A DNA stretch of 64,000 bases, from contig BQMF02000195.1 of NCBI GenBank assembly GCA_027922465.2, positions 434,001 through 498,000 of the forward strand, in the 5' to 3' direction. This DNA is from Turritopsis dohrnii. Lineage: Eukaryota > Cnidaria > Hydrozoa > Anthoathecata > Oceaniidae. Positions 32,901 to 45,361 of the stretch are shown here, one piece after another (the stretch's first letter is position 1; each line of letters opens with the position of its first letter). The notes under the pieces were generated by a model. It ran no database searches, was not told where the DNA came from, and saw only the letters and a program-made list of their open reading frames with translations. A program made the position numbers and the translations under genes.

Positions 32901-35900
32901 AACATACATAAATGCTCGCTTTAAGCTAATATCTTTCGGTGAAAAATGTGACTTACCGCGTCTGCTAGTGGTACCATCATTGCCTCTGTTGCGCCAGTAA
33001 GCGTCTAAACAAGCAAAGCATAAAATACCAGCTTGCAAAGACATTAAATTAAAAGATAGCTAAATCTAAATGATGTGAGAAATATCTTCTTGATTTACCT
33101 CTATACTGATGTTGTAGTTGGTTAACCAAACTCTTTCGTAAAATCATATCAATTTCACAAATTCCACAGGTTTCGTTACATTGGTATCGAATTAGGTTAT
33201 CTCCCATACAGCCACCTAGAAGCTTCCACCCTCCACAAAATTGCACAGTTTCATTATCCTTGCAATCTTCTAAGAATGAAAAATGAAATGATATAAAAAG
33301 ATTCAGCGTTTTTCAGTAAATTTGACCACATAAGATAGAACTAAACTAGTATATCGTGCGAAAGTTTTAATTTCGAAAATAACATCTTAAAAAATGGCGA
33401 AAATAATTGAATTCCAAATCTTCAATACAAAGCGTATCCATATGGTAGATTTTGACAAACTGATAAAAAAAAATGTGTGCGATCGTTTCTCTACAAGCAA
33501 CTGTTGCATTAAATATGGTAGACCAAAGTGTCTTTACCGGCACTAGTGAATATAATCTCAACATGAACTAACTTGTAACTATTTAGATGTCATGGAAATC
33601 ATCCAACATATCACATTACAATAAATGAAGCATTAGGAATTTTATTCAAGTTACATTTGTTCATGGCTTCATGGTAAGGATCTATGACGTAATTTAAAAT
33701 TGTGATATCCAACATCCTCATTGAAAAATAGTTTGGTCGGATGGGAAAAGATCTAACTACAGGGCTTTTAAAGATTTTTAACCACACGAAGCGAAAGTCA
33801 TAGGTTGTAAAGTCAATATTTTTAGAAGCTTTCATCTACTTTGTAAGGTTTTTCAAAAAAACTTCATTTCACCCTTAAAGATAACAACGTTGGGGAAACT
33901 TAAGAAAGGGAAGCTTTTTGGATAAACTTACGAGTATCTCGTTGAAGCCACTTCACAAAGTTCTTTCTGAGGACAGTGTTATCTGAAAATTGAAAAGTAA
34001 AATAAAAAATTCATTCAAGTAAATGTTTTTTTATGCTTGGGTCTGCTCTAAACTTGTGAATACATTAATGAAAAATATGCTTCAAAACCTGTAAGTAATG
34101 ATGACGTTTACACATAGAGCTGATGTTTTGTAAAATATAGAAGCAAATAATATACAAGCTAATATCATCTTCTTCTTTATATTTGTACGTTAACGTTTCG
34201 ATGGCAAATGAGACTCACCGCGTCTGCTAGTAATACCATCATTGTCACTGTTGCGCCAGTTAGCGTCTAAACAACCAAAGCATATAAAAAGTTTTGTGAT
34301 GAAAAATTCTATCAATAAACATCACCCTATTCCTTTGTGTTTAATTTATTTGATAAAATCACAGTAAACTAATTTCAACTTCACAGGATGTAAAAACAAG
34401 GAGGGCTGCGAGATTTGATGAAAGATTAATTTAAAGTTAAAGGTAGAAAGAAAAATGTTTTAGACAAACAAAAGTTAGTGAGATAAAACCTAGCTTGCAA
34501 AGACATTAAACTAAAGGATAGTTAAATAATGTGAAAAGCATCTCCTTGATTTACCTTTATACTGATGTTGTAGCCGGTTAAACAATCTCTTTCGTAAAAT
34601 CATATCATTTTCACAAATTCCACAGGTTTCGTTACATTGGTATCGAATTGGGTTATCTCCAATACAGCCACCTAGAAGCTTCCACCCTCCACAAAATTGT
34701 ACAGTTTCATTGTCCTTGCATTCCCCTAGTAATAGACAATGATATGATAAAAAAGATTCAACAAGAAGTAACTTACTAGTTTTTTCCACTGTCGTTTACT
34801 TTATAAAGGGTCTTTTTTAAAATTCCATTCACTTTTAAAGTAAGCAAAGTTTGCTAAACTTTTCAAAATGAAGATTTTATAAATAAACATACGAGTATCT
34901 CGTTGAAACCAATCCATGAAATTCTTTCTGAGGAAAATGTTATCTGAAGATTGAAAGGGTAACGTAAAAAGCATTATAGCAGGAATGAAAGGACAAAATG
35001 AGCTGATTAGATACAAGATAAGTAATAGTCTGACAGGAATGACGGTTGGAACGAATGTTCCTACTAAAATTCGACCTTTTGAAAATCATGCATATTTTAT
35101 CGAAGTACTTGACATAATGTAACATGACAAAATATGCTTCAAAGCCTGTGCGTAGTGCGGACATTTACACATACAACTCATGTTTTGTCAAAAGATGTAA
35201 GTTAGAAATATGCATAACAACCTTAACCCTATCCCTAACAACTACCACAATGCAATACAAATACCACAATGCAATGCAACTACCGCAATGACTTGTTTTG
35301 GGATGACTTTAACCACTGGTTTTATTTGCGAGACCATTTATTTTTCTATGGAGGCCTTTTTGATGATTTCTTTTCTTCATTGCATTGTGGTAGTTGTATT
35401 ATATATTAAGGAGATAATATTAAGGAGATAGTAGCATTCTGGGAACAGCGAATTCTAATAACCACGAAGTCGCTTTTTATAGGCACACTTATGATTGGTC
35501 CACTTATATGTGGATCATAATGGTGATCGAATATTATAATGTTGTATAACTGTTTAAATTAACTTTCAAGTACTGATTTTCTGAAGGAGGATTTGAAAGG
35601 GACCAGGAAACGTCCGCATAAAATTCTAGCTGTACCTTCATTGTTTTGCTTAACCAATCTCTTTTGTAAACCCATATCATTTTCACAAATTCCACATGTT
35701 TTTTCACATTGGTATCGACTTGGGTCATCTTCCATGCAGCCACCAAGAAACTTCAACTCTCCACAGAATTCTTCAGATTCACTATCAGCGCAAACATCTA
35801 AGTAAAAAACCATATGAACGAACGAATTGAAACAAACATAATGAAAGCAAGTGAGATATTCAAACAAACGAGGAGGACAAAATTTTAATTACTCTCGTTG

Positions 35901-37949
35901 ATAAAATTTCTTCTTTGATCTAATCAACAGTATCGAACTCGTTTTCAGTATCGGAATTGCTGTTAACTTTACTGCTACGATTTTATTAAACCAAAGAATA
36001 ATATGAAAAGGTTACGTCATGATGCTATTTTAAACTTAAACTCTGCATCTGTTACAGAAATCGAACTGTTCAACATGACGCAAAGTATTGTTGCTAAATG
36101 TTCTAACCAAAACATATTGCATACCAAGTTGTTTATACAGATTTACATATTCGAAAAATTTAGAACAACATGCGTAAAGTCTTCTCTTTTGGAGACTTTC
36201 AAGCATATTGTAACCACTTGTACATGCAATACTTCAATACTCTTTACAAATATGTCCTGGCGTCTTTACCATAAAATCCTTGGTCTTGATTTGTGCCATT
36301 AAGTGAGATTAAGATAAATTTATACAATGTAGTGACGCCTTAAATAAATAGACAATTTTTACATTATAGGCCTTCTCAATCCAGATTAATACACTTAAGG
36401 CGAATATCCACTTCAGACAATTGTCCGCCTTTATAATTGCCAACTATAGTTAAAGATAATTAACCATTATAATGGGCGACAATGAAAGTGGCTCAGCAGC
36501 TTCCTGCAAGGGAATCTCCACGAGACAGCCAATCATGTGTTTACTTTGTTTGTTTTGCTATCTTAATATTAGACAGCTTCGTTTTCAGACCAGTTTCCAA
36601 TTGTTTTGCGTGAAGGAGATCATTGCGGAAACGTATGAATTTAGATTAAAGTTTTTAATGGAGTACTGGAGATTTTTACGTGAAGCCTATATTTTTGTTT
36701 TTATATATTTATTTATTATTTATGTTTATATTTATTTGCTGCATTGAATATGTCATTGTTGATGACGTTAGTGATGGAAAAACGATTTTTAAAGCCGCAT
36801 TTCCACATTTTTATGTTTGTGATAACACTTCATCACTTTCTGTTTCTGCCGATAATTTTAAGTTCGACACTTAGCAACAAGCTTTTCAATACTGATTTAC
36901 TTTAATAAGCGCCCTCCCTATAATAAGCGCCCCTCTCTAATAAGCGTACAACTTTGATACGAAAATTATGATTATAAATTATAAGTGTCTCTCTTTAATA
37001 AGCGCCCACTTTACAAGGACCCGACTTCTTCCCAACTGACGTAAAACTGATAACAAAGCACAATTGCTTGCAACTATCCATTCATTTCAACTGCAGTGTT
37101 TGCTCAAAGACTTTAACCAAAAGAAAAATCAACGTTGCTAAGACGTCTTTCTTAGTTGTTTTCTGTGTCAATTTACCTTAGGCCGACTTTTTTTTGCGTC
37201 ACTAAAATTATGCGAAAATGGATGAACACTGATTTAACGCAATCTAATTTTAGCGAATGACCGCTTAATTATGGAGAATTGCCAGAAGGTAAAAAAAGAT
37301 TTTGCTAAATTTAATTTTTCCGCAACTTTAATTTAGCGAAAATAAGCTCATTCGCTAAAATCGCTAAAAATAAGGCGACGCAAAAAAAACGTCGGCCTAA
37401 GGTATTAAGCGCCTCCCTCAAAACAAAAGTTATCATCTTCAACTTCATTTAAGTTTCCCTCTCTAATAAGCGCCCTTCTTGGTATCGTAAAAATTCCCGG
37501 GCGCTCATTACAGTAAATACGGTATGATAGGTTTAAAAAAGCGTTTTAAGCAGATGACCTTTTAAGAGCTGGCCAAAAATAATTACTAAAGAATTGTTTC
37601 TTTTATTTCTTTGCGTATGCTTAATGTATTCTTTTTCTAGATAACATGTTTTATATTGAATCATCCGTTGAAAAGATGACTTACCTCTGTTACCCAAATG
37701 GTCATTACTTCGTCTACTGTCATGCACTAAACATTAACAGAGAATCTCTTTAAAATGTTGACACCAAAACATTAATATTGAAAAAAATTGTCTTACATCG
37801 CCATACTCTTCTTCTTCGACCTATTGAAAAAGAAAACACATTATCAAATACATTATCAAAGAGTTAACAAGGTTTTTGTGCAATTGTTAAATACCTTCCA
37901 CTAGGGTCACCATCATCGACAATAAGAGAACAGCCAGGCAAGTCTTCAT
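29980..37949 (-). CDS. Secreted protein with five ShKT domains, at least 18 exons
   Basis: Exons, 5' to 3': 37895-37949, 37797-37820, 37685-37726, 35636-35797, 34893-34943, 34555-34725, 34219-34266, 33932-33982, 33099-33269, 32957-33004, 32798-32848, 32464-32634, 32130-32177, 31850-31900, 31017-31187, 30877-30924, 30193-30243, 29980-30027. Every junction is phase 1. Exon 1 is a signal peptide; exon 2 gives a run of four arginines, a possible propeptide cleavage site. Five 162-171-nt exons each encode one six-cysteine ShKT module (pattern ending YQCNETCGIC). Two short exon types alternate between them: a 48-nt 'WRN' linker and a 51-nt 'LRKNF..W.QRDT' linker. About 487 residues. Expected to be extracellular. 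ShKT modules occur in cnidarian toxins but also in many enzymes and matrix proteins, so toxicity is not implied. The last exon may end by read-through to a TAG (KF, then stop) or splice further; not resolved. Confidence 0.82.
30877..35040. repeat. 2.08-kb tandem genomic duplication in the ShKT gene
   Basis: Copy 1 about 30877-32956, copy 2 about 32957-35040, offset 2080-2082 bp. Introns as well as exons match closely (for example tcagcgtttttcagtaaatt at 31221 and 33303), so the event is recent. Each copy carries two ShKT exons and their linkers, and each half is itself a more diverged duplicate. Copy 2 lost sequence at its right end. Confidence 0.85.
35237..35398. mobile_element. Small foldback repeat in a ShKT intron
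   Basis: caactaccacaatgcaat at 35237-35254 is matched in reverse by attgcattgtggtagttg at 35381-35398. It sits where a 'WRN' linker exon would be expected by comparison with the other units, so its arrival may explain the missing exon. Confidence 0.55.
36895..37525. mobile_element. MITE-like stretch with TAATAAGCGCCC motifs
   Basis: taataagcgccc and variants occur repeatedly at the left (36900-36950, 37000) and right (37460-37480) ends. The right end carries gcgctcattacagtaaatacggta. A short inner pair, aggccgac at 37180 and gtcggcctaagg at 37390, is also inverted. It lies in intron 3 of the ShKT gene and resembles 6300-6645. Confidence 0.5.
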
Positions 37950-38011
37950 ATTTTTTTCTAGCTTCTACTCAACCAAGAAAGGCAGTGAATATCAACAACT
38001 CTACCTGCATG

Positions 38012-38019
38012 TATTTATA
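38012..38019 (-). promoter_or_regulatory. Putative TATA box of the ShKT gene
   Basis: On the minus strand the sequence reads TATAAATA, 63 bases upstream of the ATG at 37949. The spacing fits a short 5' UTR of about 30-40 nt. No other core element was recognised. Confidence 0.55.
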
Positions 38020-40736
38020 CTAAAATTTCAATCATATTTACCGACATATGTTAATGAATAAAGCCACAGGTATTCTTAAATCTCTTTGTCAAGTTAGAAT
38101 CTGGCAATCAATTAGAATCAATGCTTTTTGTTTTAGGAGAATATCAAAATAAATCAATGGGTTATAGACCTCACAACAGTGACGTTTAAGATAATTATCT
38201 GATCAACTAAATTTTCATTTGGCGATGTCTGAAAGTCAAATTACTGCTGCGAAGGTAAGGAAAAGATGGATTTAAGAAAGAAAAAATTTTGATCACCTTT
38301 AATGCTCAAATAAATGTGAAGACGGTAAAATCAAAAGACTTCTGTAGACGCTTTGAAGTGTTGTACCAAAACAACCTTTCATTTAATTTGATCTGCATAA
38401 ATTGCTAATTTCTTAATGATTTTGTTTAGCTTCTAATTACGCAATTAATAAAGACGAAGTATGAGGAACAATCTGGAAAATCATAACAAAAATTTTTTTA
38501 ACAGCGACGAGGAGGTTGGTCCATAACACTGCAACATAAATTTTACGTTAATAAATATAGGATCATAAAGAGTAACAGTTCATGAAATGTAACTAAGCAA
38601 CATAGCCCTCTTGTTTCCACATAACATGAGAAACTTGAAGAAGCCTATATTGATCTCATCGCTGCGTTTGTACATTACAGTAGATATTATTGTCTTGTCC
38701 ATCATTGTTAAGAATTTCACGTGTTATATCATAATTGTGATACAGGTATGAAGTTAAGTTAAGTTAAAACAACCTCATAGGGTTTCAAATTTCATCAAAG
38801 TTATGAGATTTTGAGTTAGCTTTCATTATCAAATTATGAACTTGACGGGTAACAAAAATGTGGTCCATGTAATGTGATATAGAAAAATTTCCTTGTCAGT
38901 AGAAGTAATGTACACTTGATAAAGACACATAGCAAGTCGAAATATCGTGAATAATATATCTGTGTTTTCAATGTTTTATATTTTTACCGACACAAACTTA
39001 CTGCTGAATTAAACGTTTTATAATTTGATATAGTATTGACTTAGCCTGTTTTAACAAATGGTCATGACTATCTTGTATTTGTTACTTCAGTTTACGTGTA
39101 TAGAAATCATGAAAGAGAGAGAAGCAGTAAGTTGCATATTTCATCATCTTAATATGTTTATACTTTAATTGGGCCGAGGATCTGAATGTTTCGCCTGATG
39201 AAACCTGTTCTGTGTTCATTCATTATTCGTGATTAAGAACTTGCTGGTAGCAATCCGATTTTTGTGTTAGTAATCCGATTTTTGGATTTTTAAATTAGCT
39301 ACCATGATTGATGCAAGTTACATGTAAACGTCTCATGAAATCCCTTTCACACATTTTCTGAAAACTACAAAGAAGCCACCAAGTTAATAGTTATGTCGCC
39401 TACTATGGTCAACAGCTCGGCAAATGTTTATTCCATTTGATATCCACAAATTCCTGATTTGAATTTTCTTATTATTAGATCATTACTCATATAATTATGC
39501 TATCCACAAATATGAGGAAAAAACACTACAGCTACATCAGACATTGGCAAGCAACAGCGTATTATTGGTTAAGTTTTATTAATGTCATTGTCTTATTTGT
39601 GAATTTCATTAGTGTGATGCTAGTGGGCAAATGTGTTGAAAATCACTGCAAAAGAGTGCATTTCTATAGAAATATACACGTGAAATCAATATCAATGTTT
39701 TTCGTTCCACCGACGCTTGACGATTTTGCTCCACTAGCATTGAAGCAGTGTTGCGTCGAAACGTCTTCTGAACTACCAGACACACATTGCAGGTTATCTT
39801 ACAATCCCACACTAAAGCAAAAGTATAAAAGTAACAGTTCTTTCGCTTGTTAATGTTACTCGGCTAAACAATTCTTAATTATATTCAATTTGACTTTCAC
39901 AAATTCCTGATATCAATTTCGTTATGACATTATTCGTCATCAAATATATAGAAGGCGGTATGAGGAAAAATAAAGGATATAAATAAATAAATATTGCGAA
40001 GTTGGAAGTAAACAACCGCTTAAGTGATGTTTGTTATTGACTTGTGTTTAATTCATTGAGCTTCGACGTAATCTGGGGATCATCTTGGTCTCCTGATAAA
40101 ACCTTTTAAAAAACACGTCATTTAGTGTAGCATCAATAGGTAATGGTTTTAAAAGATAAAGAGAGTTGTATGGTTATGGTTATGGTGCTAGCCATATATG
40201 CACCGACACGATGCTTGTTAAAACAATGTGACAATATACTATGCATTACATAACTTCTTCCGTTATTTCTTTTTACTATTTGATTTAAAGTAAAAATATT
40301 TCATGCCGAATGTTCTTTCCAACGGTGTATACAATAATATATTTACTTAAATGATAAGAAAGAAATTAGTCTGTGTACATGATCATAAAATACGGATTGC
40401 ATCTTCGAGCTCCAACCTCTTAAGAAAAATCTTTTACAGTTATCCTCGCAATCAGTAAAGACAAAGTGTATCCGAGAATGTCAATTAATGGTCAGAAACC
40501 AACATATTGTCTTTTGGACTAAAAATTTATGACTTTTGTTTTGTTTGCAACTCAAATTAGTTACTTATTGTAATGAGGTAAAATTGAAAAATATAGACAG
40601 GGTTCCGAATTCATATGATAAAATTGAAATGTTGATTTAGCACTAAAAATTCAAACCCTATCACATAAACAGCCAGACAGTACATGACAACTTCCGTCTC
40701 GAAACATTTCCCCAGCCGATAAAAACATAGACGTAT
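38020..40736. other. Intergenic spacer between the two divergent ShKT genes, left part
   Basis: AT-rich. Holds a weak member of the cccagtgggc repeat family at about 39618-39680, inside a 118-codon plus-strand open frame that is not recognised. Otherwise no gene was seen. Confidence 0.4.
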
Positions 40737-41215
40737 TAGCGGGATTCGAAAATATCATGTTTCGTTTACACGAAACTATTTTTCTACAGATATGTGGGGA
40801 ATTATATACAGTATGTTTCATAATGTTGGAAACGGAAATTTTAAAGTTGTTTTTTTAAATGAATATACCGAATTTCAAAATAATTTTTACATCGATGGAA
40901 AGCCATTTTCAAGTTTTTCGGCTAGTATATTTTTGTGAAAAATGAAGAAGTGGTTTTTGTCAAAATAAGGAAAATGTCTTGGAAAAATGTAATTAAATTT
41001 TTAATGGTCGATTAGCACCATGTACGTTTAAAGTAGTAGAGTTGTTCGTGAATTTTTGCCTATGCTTCCCGATGCTTCTTTCGATACAAGAAAAGGCTTT
41101 AAATCTCTGAAGTACCTTTTTAGTAGAGTAAAAAAATTCTCACAAGTAATTGATTTTTTATGTGTAACAGGCTCTTCGATTTTACGAATCTCCCTAATAA
41201 AAAGAGGCTGACATC
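40737..41215. repeat. Interspersed repeat, copy 2, with a Tc1-type insert
   Basis: Matches 5735-6035. At about 40809 it is interrupted by sequence starting tacagtatgtttcataatgt, which (reversed) matches the repeat at 7745-7890. The second half resumes at about 41036 with agagttgttcgtgaattttt. Confidence 0.65.
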
Positions 41216-41801
41216 TAATTCCTGAAGTCTTTCAAATCCTTCATGATGATATTTCTTTGATGTATTCCAATCATTCATTTCACTAGATTTTAGCTTAAAT
41301 GGGCGGTTAATACAGATTTTTAGCTTAATTTAATAACACTTCTAATCAACCTTTTTGAAAATGTTGAGTGAGAGCTACAGTGGATTTATATTACAGTGGT
41401 ATGTGTATTTGTACAAAAAAATCGTAACTTTGAAAGTTGTGTGAGAGTTTACAGGAAGAAAAATGCCTTTTCATCCAATTCAGAAAATTTCGTGTTTGAT
41501 ACTGTAAGGGATCGTGAGAAATGAGAGTTACGAAACAAAAGTAAAATGTTTACATTCATTTATGATTGGTTGCTAGGATCATAGAAGCCACGCTTTTTAA
41601 CAACACCTGAGAGACGTTTAAAACTACTTTCAGAAATCAAGCGGACTTTGTTTTGGACAGGTTTATAAAAGTGAGGAGACTTCCTGAGGTAGTTGTGATC
41701 CCATTCTGAAATAGGTAATTCCAAATTCCTTCAGTTATTCTTAACCTCTTAAGTTTGTCGATATCTCTGATTTTCAGAACGTATTAAAAAGCTGTTTAGA
41801 T

Positions 41802-42000
41802 TTAGATTTTATAGGTATTGTCTATCTGAAAGTGATTTGCTGCCAGTGCTTTTTCATTGTGAAAGAAAAAGAAAGCAGATGTGACTGCCAATAACTCTAG
41901 TTCGTTGATATGACAAACAGTCTTCATTGGCCCCCACTCCCCGTGATAGGCGTCCATGATGATTTTCACCCTATCTTTACCGAGATGCATCTGTTTGAAT
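41802..42000 (-). pseudogene. RNase H relic of a DIRS-like element
   Basis: The minus strand reads INELELLAV and NHFQIDNT, paralleling INVLELLAVKYALLTF and HFQIDNTTAISYL of the element at 61-64 kb. It is a short, isolated fragment. Confidence 0.6.
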
Positions 42001-42015
42001 TACCATTAGAGATAA

Positions 42016-42053
42016 ATGATTATAATATCAAAGTTTTTTGATATTATAATCAT
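42016..42053. repeat. Perfect 17-bp inverted repeat
   Basis: atgattataatatcaaa, a four-base gap, then its exact reverse complement. It could fold as a strong AT-rich hairpin. The role is unknown. Confidence 0.8.
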
Positions 42054-42070
42054 AATATTTTGAAACTGAA

Positions 42071-42203
42071 CAGCAGGGGATCTAGAGGGTAGTCGCAATT
42101 TGTGGAGAATGGTTAACATAATTTGTGAATTCGATCTATATTGCCAATGGGATTAAATTGCTAACACTCTCCTACAAAAATTGCGACTCTAGATCCGCTG
42201 CTG
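42071..42203. mobile_element. 133-bp MITE
   Basis: Inverted ends of about 35 bp beginning CAGCAG and sharing gatctagag and tcgcaattt. No coding content. The target duplication is unclear. Confidence 0.65.
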
Positions 42204-42664
42204 AAGGTTCCTGTAATTTCTAATATTTTGATTAACTATGAACACGATGATGTTCCTTGTTTAAGGAGAACAAATATCATTAATGTCAAGAGAATGGAAT
42301 GTCTGATTAACGGATCAGTTTGACTGACATCGCTGCTACATCAAGTTCCGCTTATAAATCGTATAAGTAATTCCTTAATTGCATAAGTAATTCCTTGATC
42401 GCATTATAATTACAAAGTTCTTATTTAAAAAAAATGTTATGACAGTTCCTTGTAGATACCCATTTAATTAGAAATATCCAAACCTCATTAAAGTTGAAAG
42501 TTGATGGTTTTTAACAACAAGTATTATACGTGAAGACCTTAAATTAGATTAGATTAGTGAGGAGTTGATGGAAATAACTTTTACACTATTCAACTATCTG
42601 ACAGACGTTTCATGTTTCTGTTGACAAAAGTCACACTCTCAAACAACTTCGAAAGTAAAGCAGC

Positions 42665-43908
42665 TTTTTGACTTTAGGACACCCGTGGTGGAGTAAAGTA
42701 TTTAAAATACCCGTGGTTTCTCCTCCTCCTCCTCCTCCTCCTCCTCCTACTCCTCCAAGTTATGAACGTTTTCGTGCAGCGTTTACATGACATCGTTGCC
42801 GAATTCGCAAATTTGGTCAAATTAGGACTTCCAGTTAACCAATTTTCATGAAAATTTGCACAGAGCACAATTGAAAGGTGCTGATTTCGAATTTGACAAT
42901 GATTTTGCCAGGTTTGACTAAAATTGGGCAATTTAGGCCAAATTTGGACCAAATTTCGAAAGTTTTTCAATTTTCATGAAATTTTGCACGGATCACAATT
43001 GAAAGGTGCTGATTTCAAATTTGACAATGATTTTGTCAAGTTTGACTAAAATTGGGCAATTTAGGCCAAATTTGGACCAAATTTCGAAAGTTCTTCAATT
43101 TTCACAAAAATTTGCACGGATCACATTTGAAAGGTGCTGATTTCAAATTTGACGATGATTTTATCAGGTTTGACTAAAATTGGGCAATTTAGGCCAAGTT
43201 TGGACCAAATTTCGAAAGTTCTTTAATTTCCACAAAAATTTGCACGGATCACATTCGAAAGGTGCTGATTTCGAATTTGACAATGATATTGCCAGGTTTT
43301 ACCAAAATTGGGCAATTTAGGCCAAATTTGGACCAAATTTCGAAAGTTCTTCAATTTTCACAAAAATTTGCACGGATCACATTTGAAAGGAGCTGATTTC
43401 AAATTTGACAATGATATTGCCAGGTTTGACTAAAATTGGGCAATTTAGGCCAAATTTGGACCAAATTTCGAAAGTTCTTCAATTTTCATGAAATTTTGCA
43501 CGGATCACAATTGAAAGGTGCTGATTTCGAATTTGACAATGTTTTTGCCAGGTTTTACTAAAATTGGGCAATTTAGATCAAATTTGGACCAAATTTAGAA
43601 AGTTCTTCAAATTTCAAAAAATTTTGCGCAGATCACATTTGAAAGGTGCTGATTACGAATTTGTCAGTCATTTTGTCAGATTTGACCAGAAATAGGTAAT
43701 TCGGGCCAAATTTGGATCAAACTTAGAAAGTTCTGCAATATTCATAAAAGTTTCTACAACGCACAATTAGAAGTTGCTGATTTTGAATTTGCCAGTCATT
43801 TTATTAGATTTGAATATAATTTGGCAATTCGGCAACGTTGTATTTTTGAGACTAAATATGCATCGTTGTGTTACGTCCTGAAGTCTTCAAGCCAAGCGGC
43901 TTCTTGTT
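42665..43908. mobile_element. 128-bp-repeat element, copy 2 (inverted)
   Basis: Same termini as 22494-24617 but in the opposite orientation: it begins tttttgactttaggacaccc, passes a (TCC)n run, then has about eight 128-bp units, and ends aagccaagcggcttcttgtt. It is shorter than copy 1, so the array length varies between copies while the ends are conserved. Confidence 0.8.
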
Positions 43909-44542
43909 AGCCTTGTAATAGCTTTTGGTTTTCTACTGGAGAAATATTCCTATGCAATTATCGAACACATTGCGGCCAGAAGTAAATGAATTTATCATAA
44001 CATTATTATGACATCAGAATAATCGTAACGTTAATAAAAATTATTTAAAACCAACATCTTCTTCTGTTGTCCATCAGAATTGCTATGCATGATGTTTTAG
44101 CGTATGTATGTTTTTTTTTTTTGAGTCAAGCGACTTTCACGGCTAAAATGATATGTTTTTTTAGTTGTGCATGAATATGGACCAATGCGCTAATGTAGCC
44201 CTTAATAAATGAAAACGAATTAAAATCATACAAAGTCATCAACGACTCTAACTGAATTCAACAAAAGTGGACTGACGCTCACAAAGTAATCTCTACCTCA
44301 AACCGTTGATGAAATAACAGAAACATCGACAAGAAACAGCTAATTCTTTATTTTCTCAAAAACAAATCTAATTCGACCTAAATAAATCTAATCCAATAAC
44401 TAACATATTTAGAAGAATGATAGTCACAATTTTCATGTAATTTAACAGGATTAAAATAAAAATATAAGTAAAGCAGCAGGAGCAAATTGTTCATCATCGG
44501 CATCATTTTGGATTGTTGAAAGTAGAAAGAAAATCTATAATT
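43909..44542. other. Spacer and presumed promoter of the second ShKT gene
   Basis: AT-rich. A weak TATA-like aatataagta lies at 44461-44470, about 75 bases before the ATG, similar in spacing to the other ShKT gene. Nothing else was recognised. Confidence 0.4.
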
Positions 44543-44791
44543 ATGAGAACGTTTTTAGCATTTCTTTTTCTTTTTGTGACTGTGGCATTGGCGCAAGGTT
44601 AATTATTGATTTAGGGTTTTATATTTAGCGTGATTTTATACTTCAAATTTCGTCAGTTTATTTTTCATTCCAATAGGACGACGACATTTCGCTAACCAGA
44701 ACGGTAAGCGATTTATTTTCGATATGTTGATTCAGAATAGGGTTAGGCAACGGTGTGTACCTCATCAAAATATTAACTAATTTTCTAAATA

Positions 44792-45361
44792 CCGTAAACC
44801 TCCGAATATAGGCCCACCCGTCTATAAGCCCACCCGTGTATAAGCCCATCATTTTACTCATTACTAACGATTTCCATGTATAAGCCCACCCGTGTATAAG
44901 CCCATAATATTGGAAGGGAAAATTTCACGGATGTTTTTCTTTTACTAAAAAACTTTGTTTTTTGAAAAAACATACAAGTACAAGCTATTTCTTCAGTTCT
45001 TTACGAACTAGTCCTCTATTGATATTTGGTCCATATAACTATACAATGCCTCAACCAGAGGAGGAATTCCACCTTGAAACATCAAGCGAGGAAGAAGATG
45101 ATGGTACCGGAGACAATGACGGAGACAGCGACGTCGAGCGAAAGTGAAGATAATGGTGATAGCGAAAGTGAAGATAGTGAAGAAAGTGGCGATGAGTGAA
45201 AAGTTTTTATTACGTAAAATATATGCATAGATATTTAATATGTTGCTATTGTTTTCCATGTATAAGCCCACCCGTGTATAAGCCCACCCCCGTGTATAAG
45301 CCCACCCAAAAAAAGCTTACGAACTTGTATAAGCCCAGGGCTTATATTCGGAGGTTTACGG
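44792..45361. mobile_element. MITE with TA-flanked CCGTAAACCTCCGAATATA ends
   Basis: The ends are inverted repeats of about 25 bp (ccgtaaacctccgaatata / tatattcggaggtttacgg) flanked by TA. Inside are repeated tataagcccacccgtg motifs near both ends and an unrelated middle. It lies in intron 2 of the second ShKT gene. Confidence 0.8.

Noticed and set aside
38225..39126. Possible small plus-strand gene: ATG with a good donor at 38254, an acceptor at 38514 and a short exon at 39091-39126
   Set aside because: The pieces are only 10-36 nt, several readings are possible and no protein similarity is apparent.
39497..39853. 118-codon plus-strand open frame
   Set aside because: It overlaps a divergent copy of the cccagtgggc repeat and resembles no known protein.
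42674..42970. 98-codon minus-strand open frame (and the similar one at 24318-24608)
   Set aside because: They run through the right flank and the 128-bp repeats of the two element copies; no coding signature beyond the shared repeat sequence.
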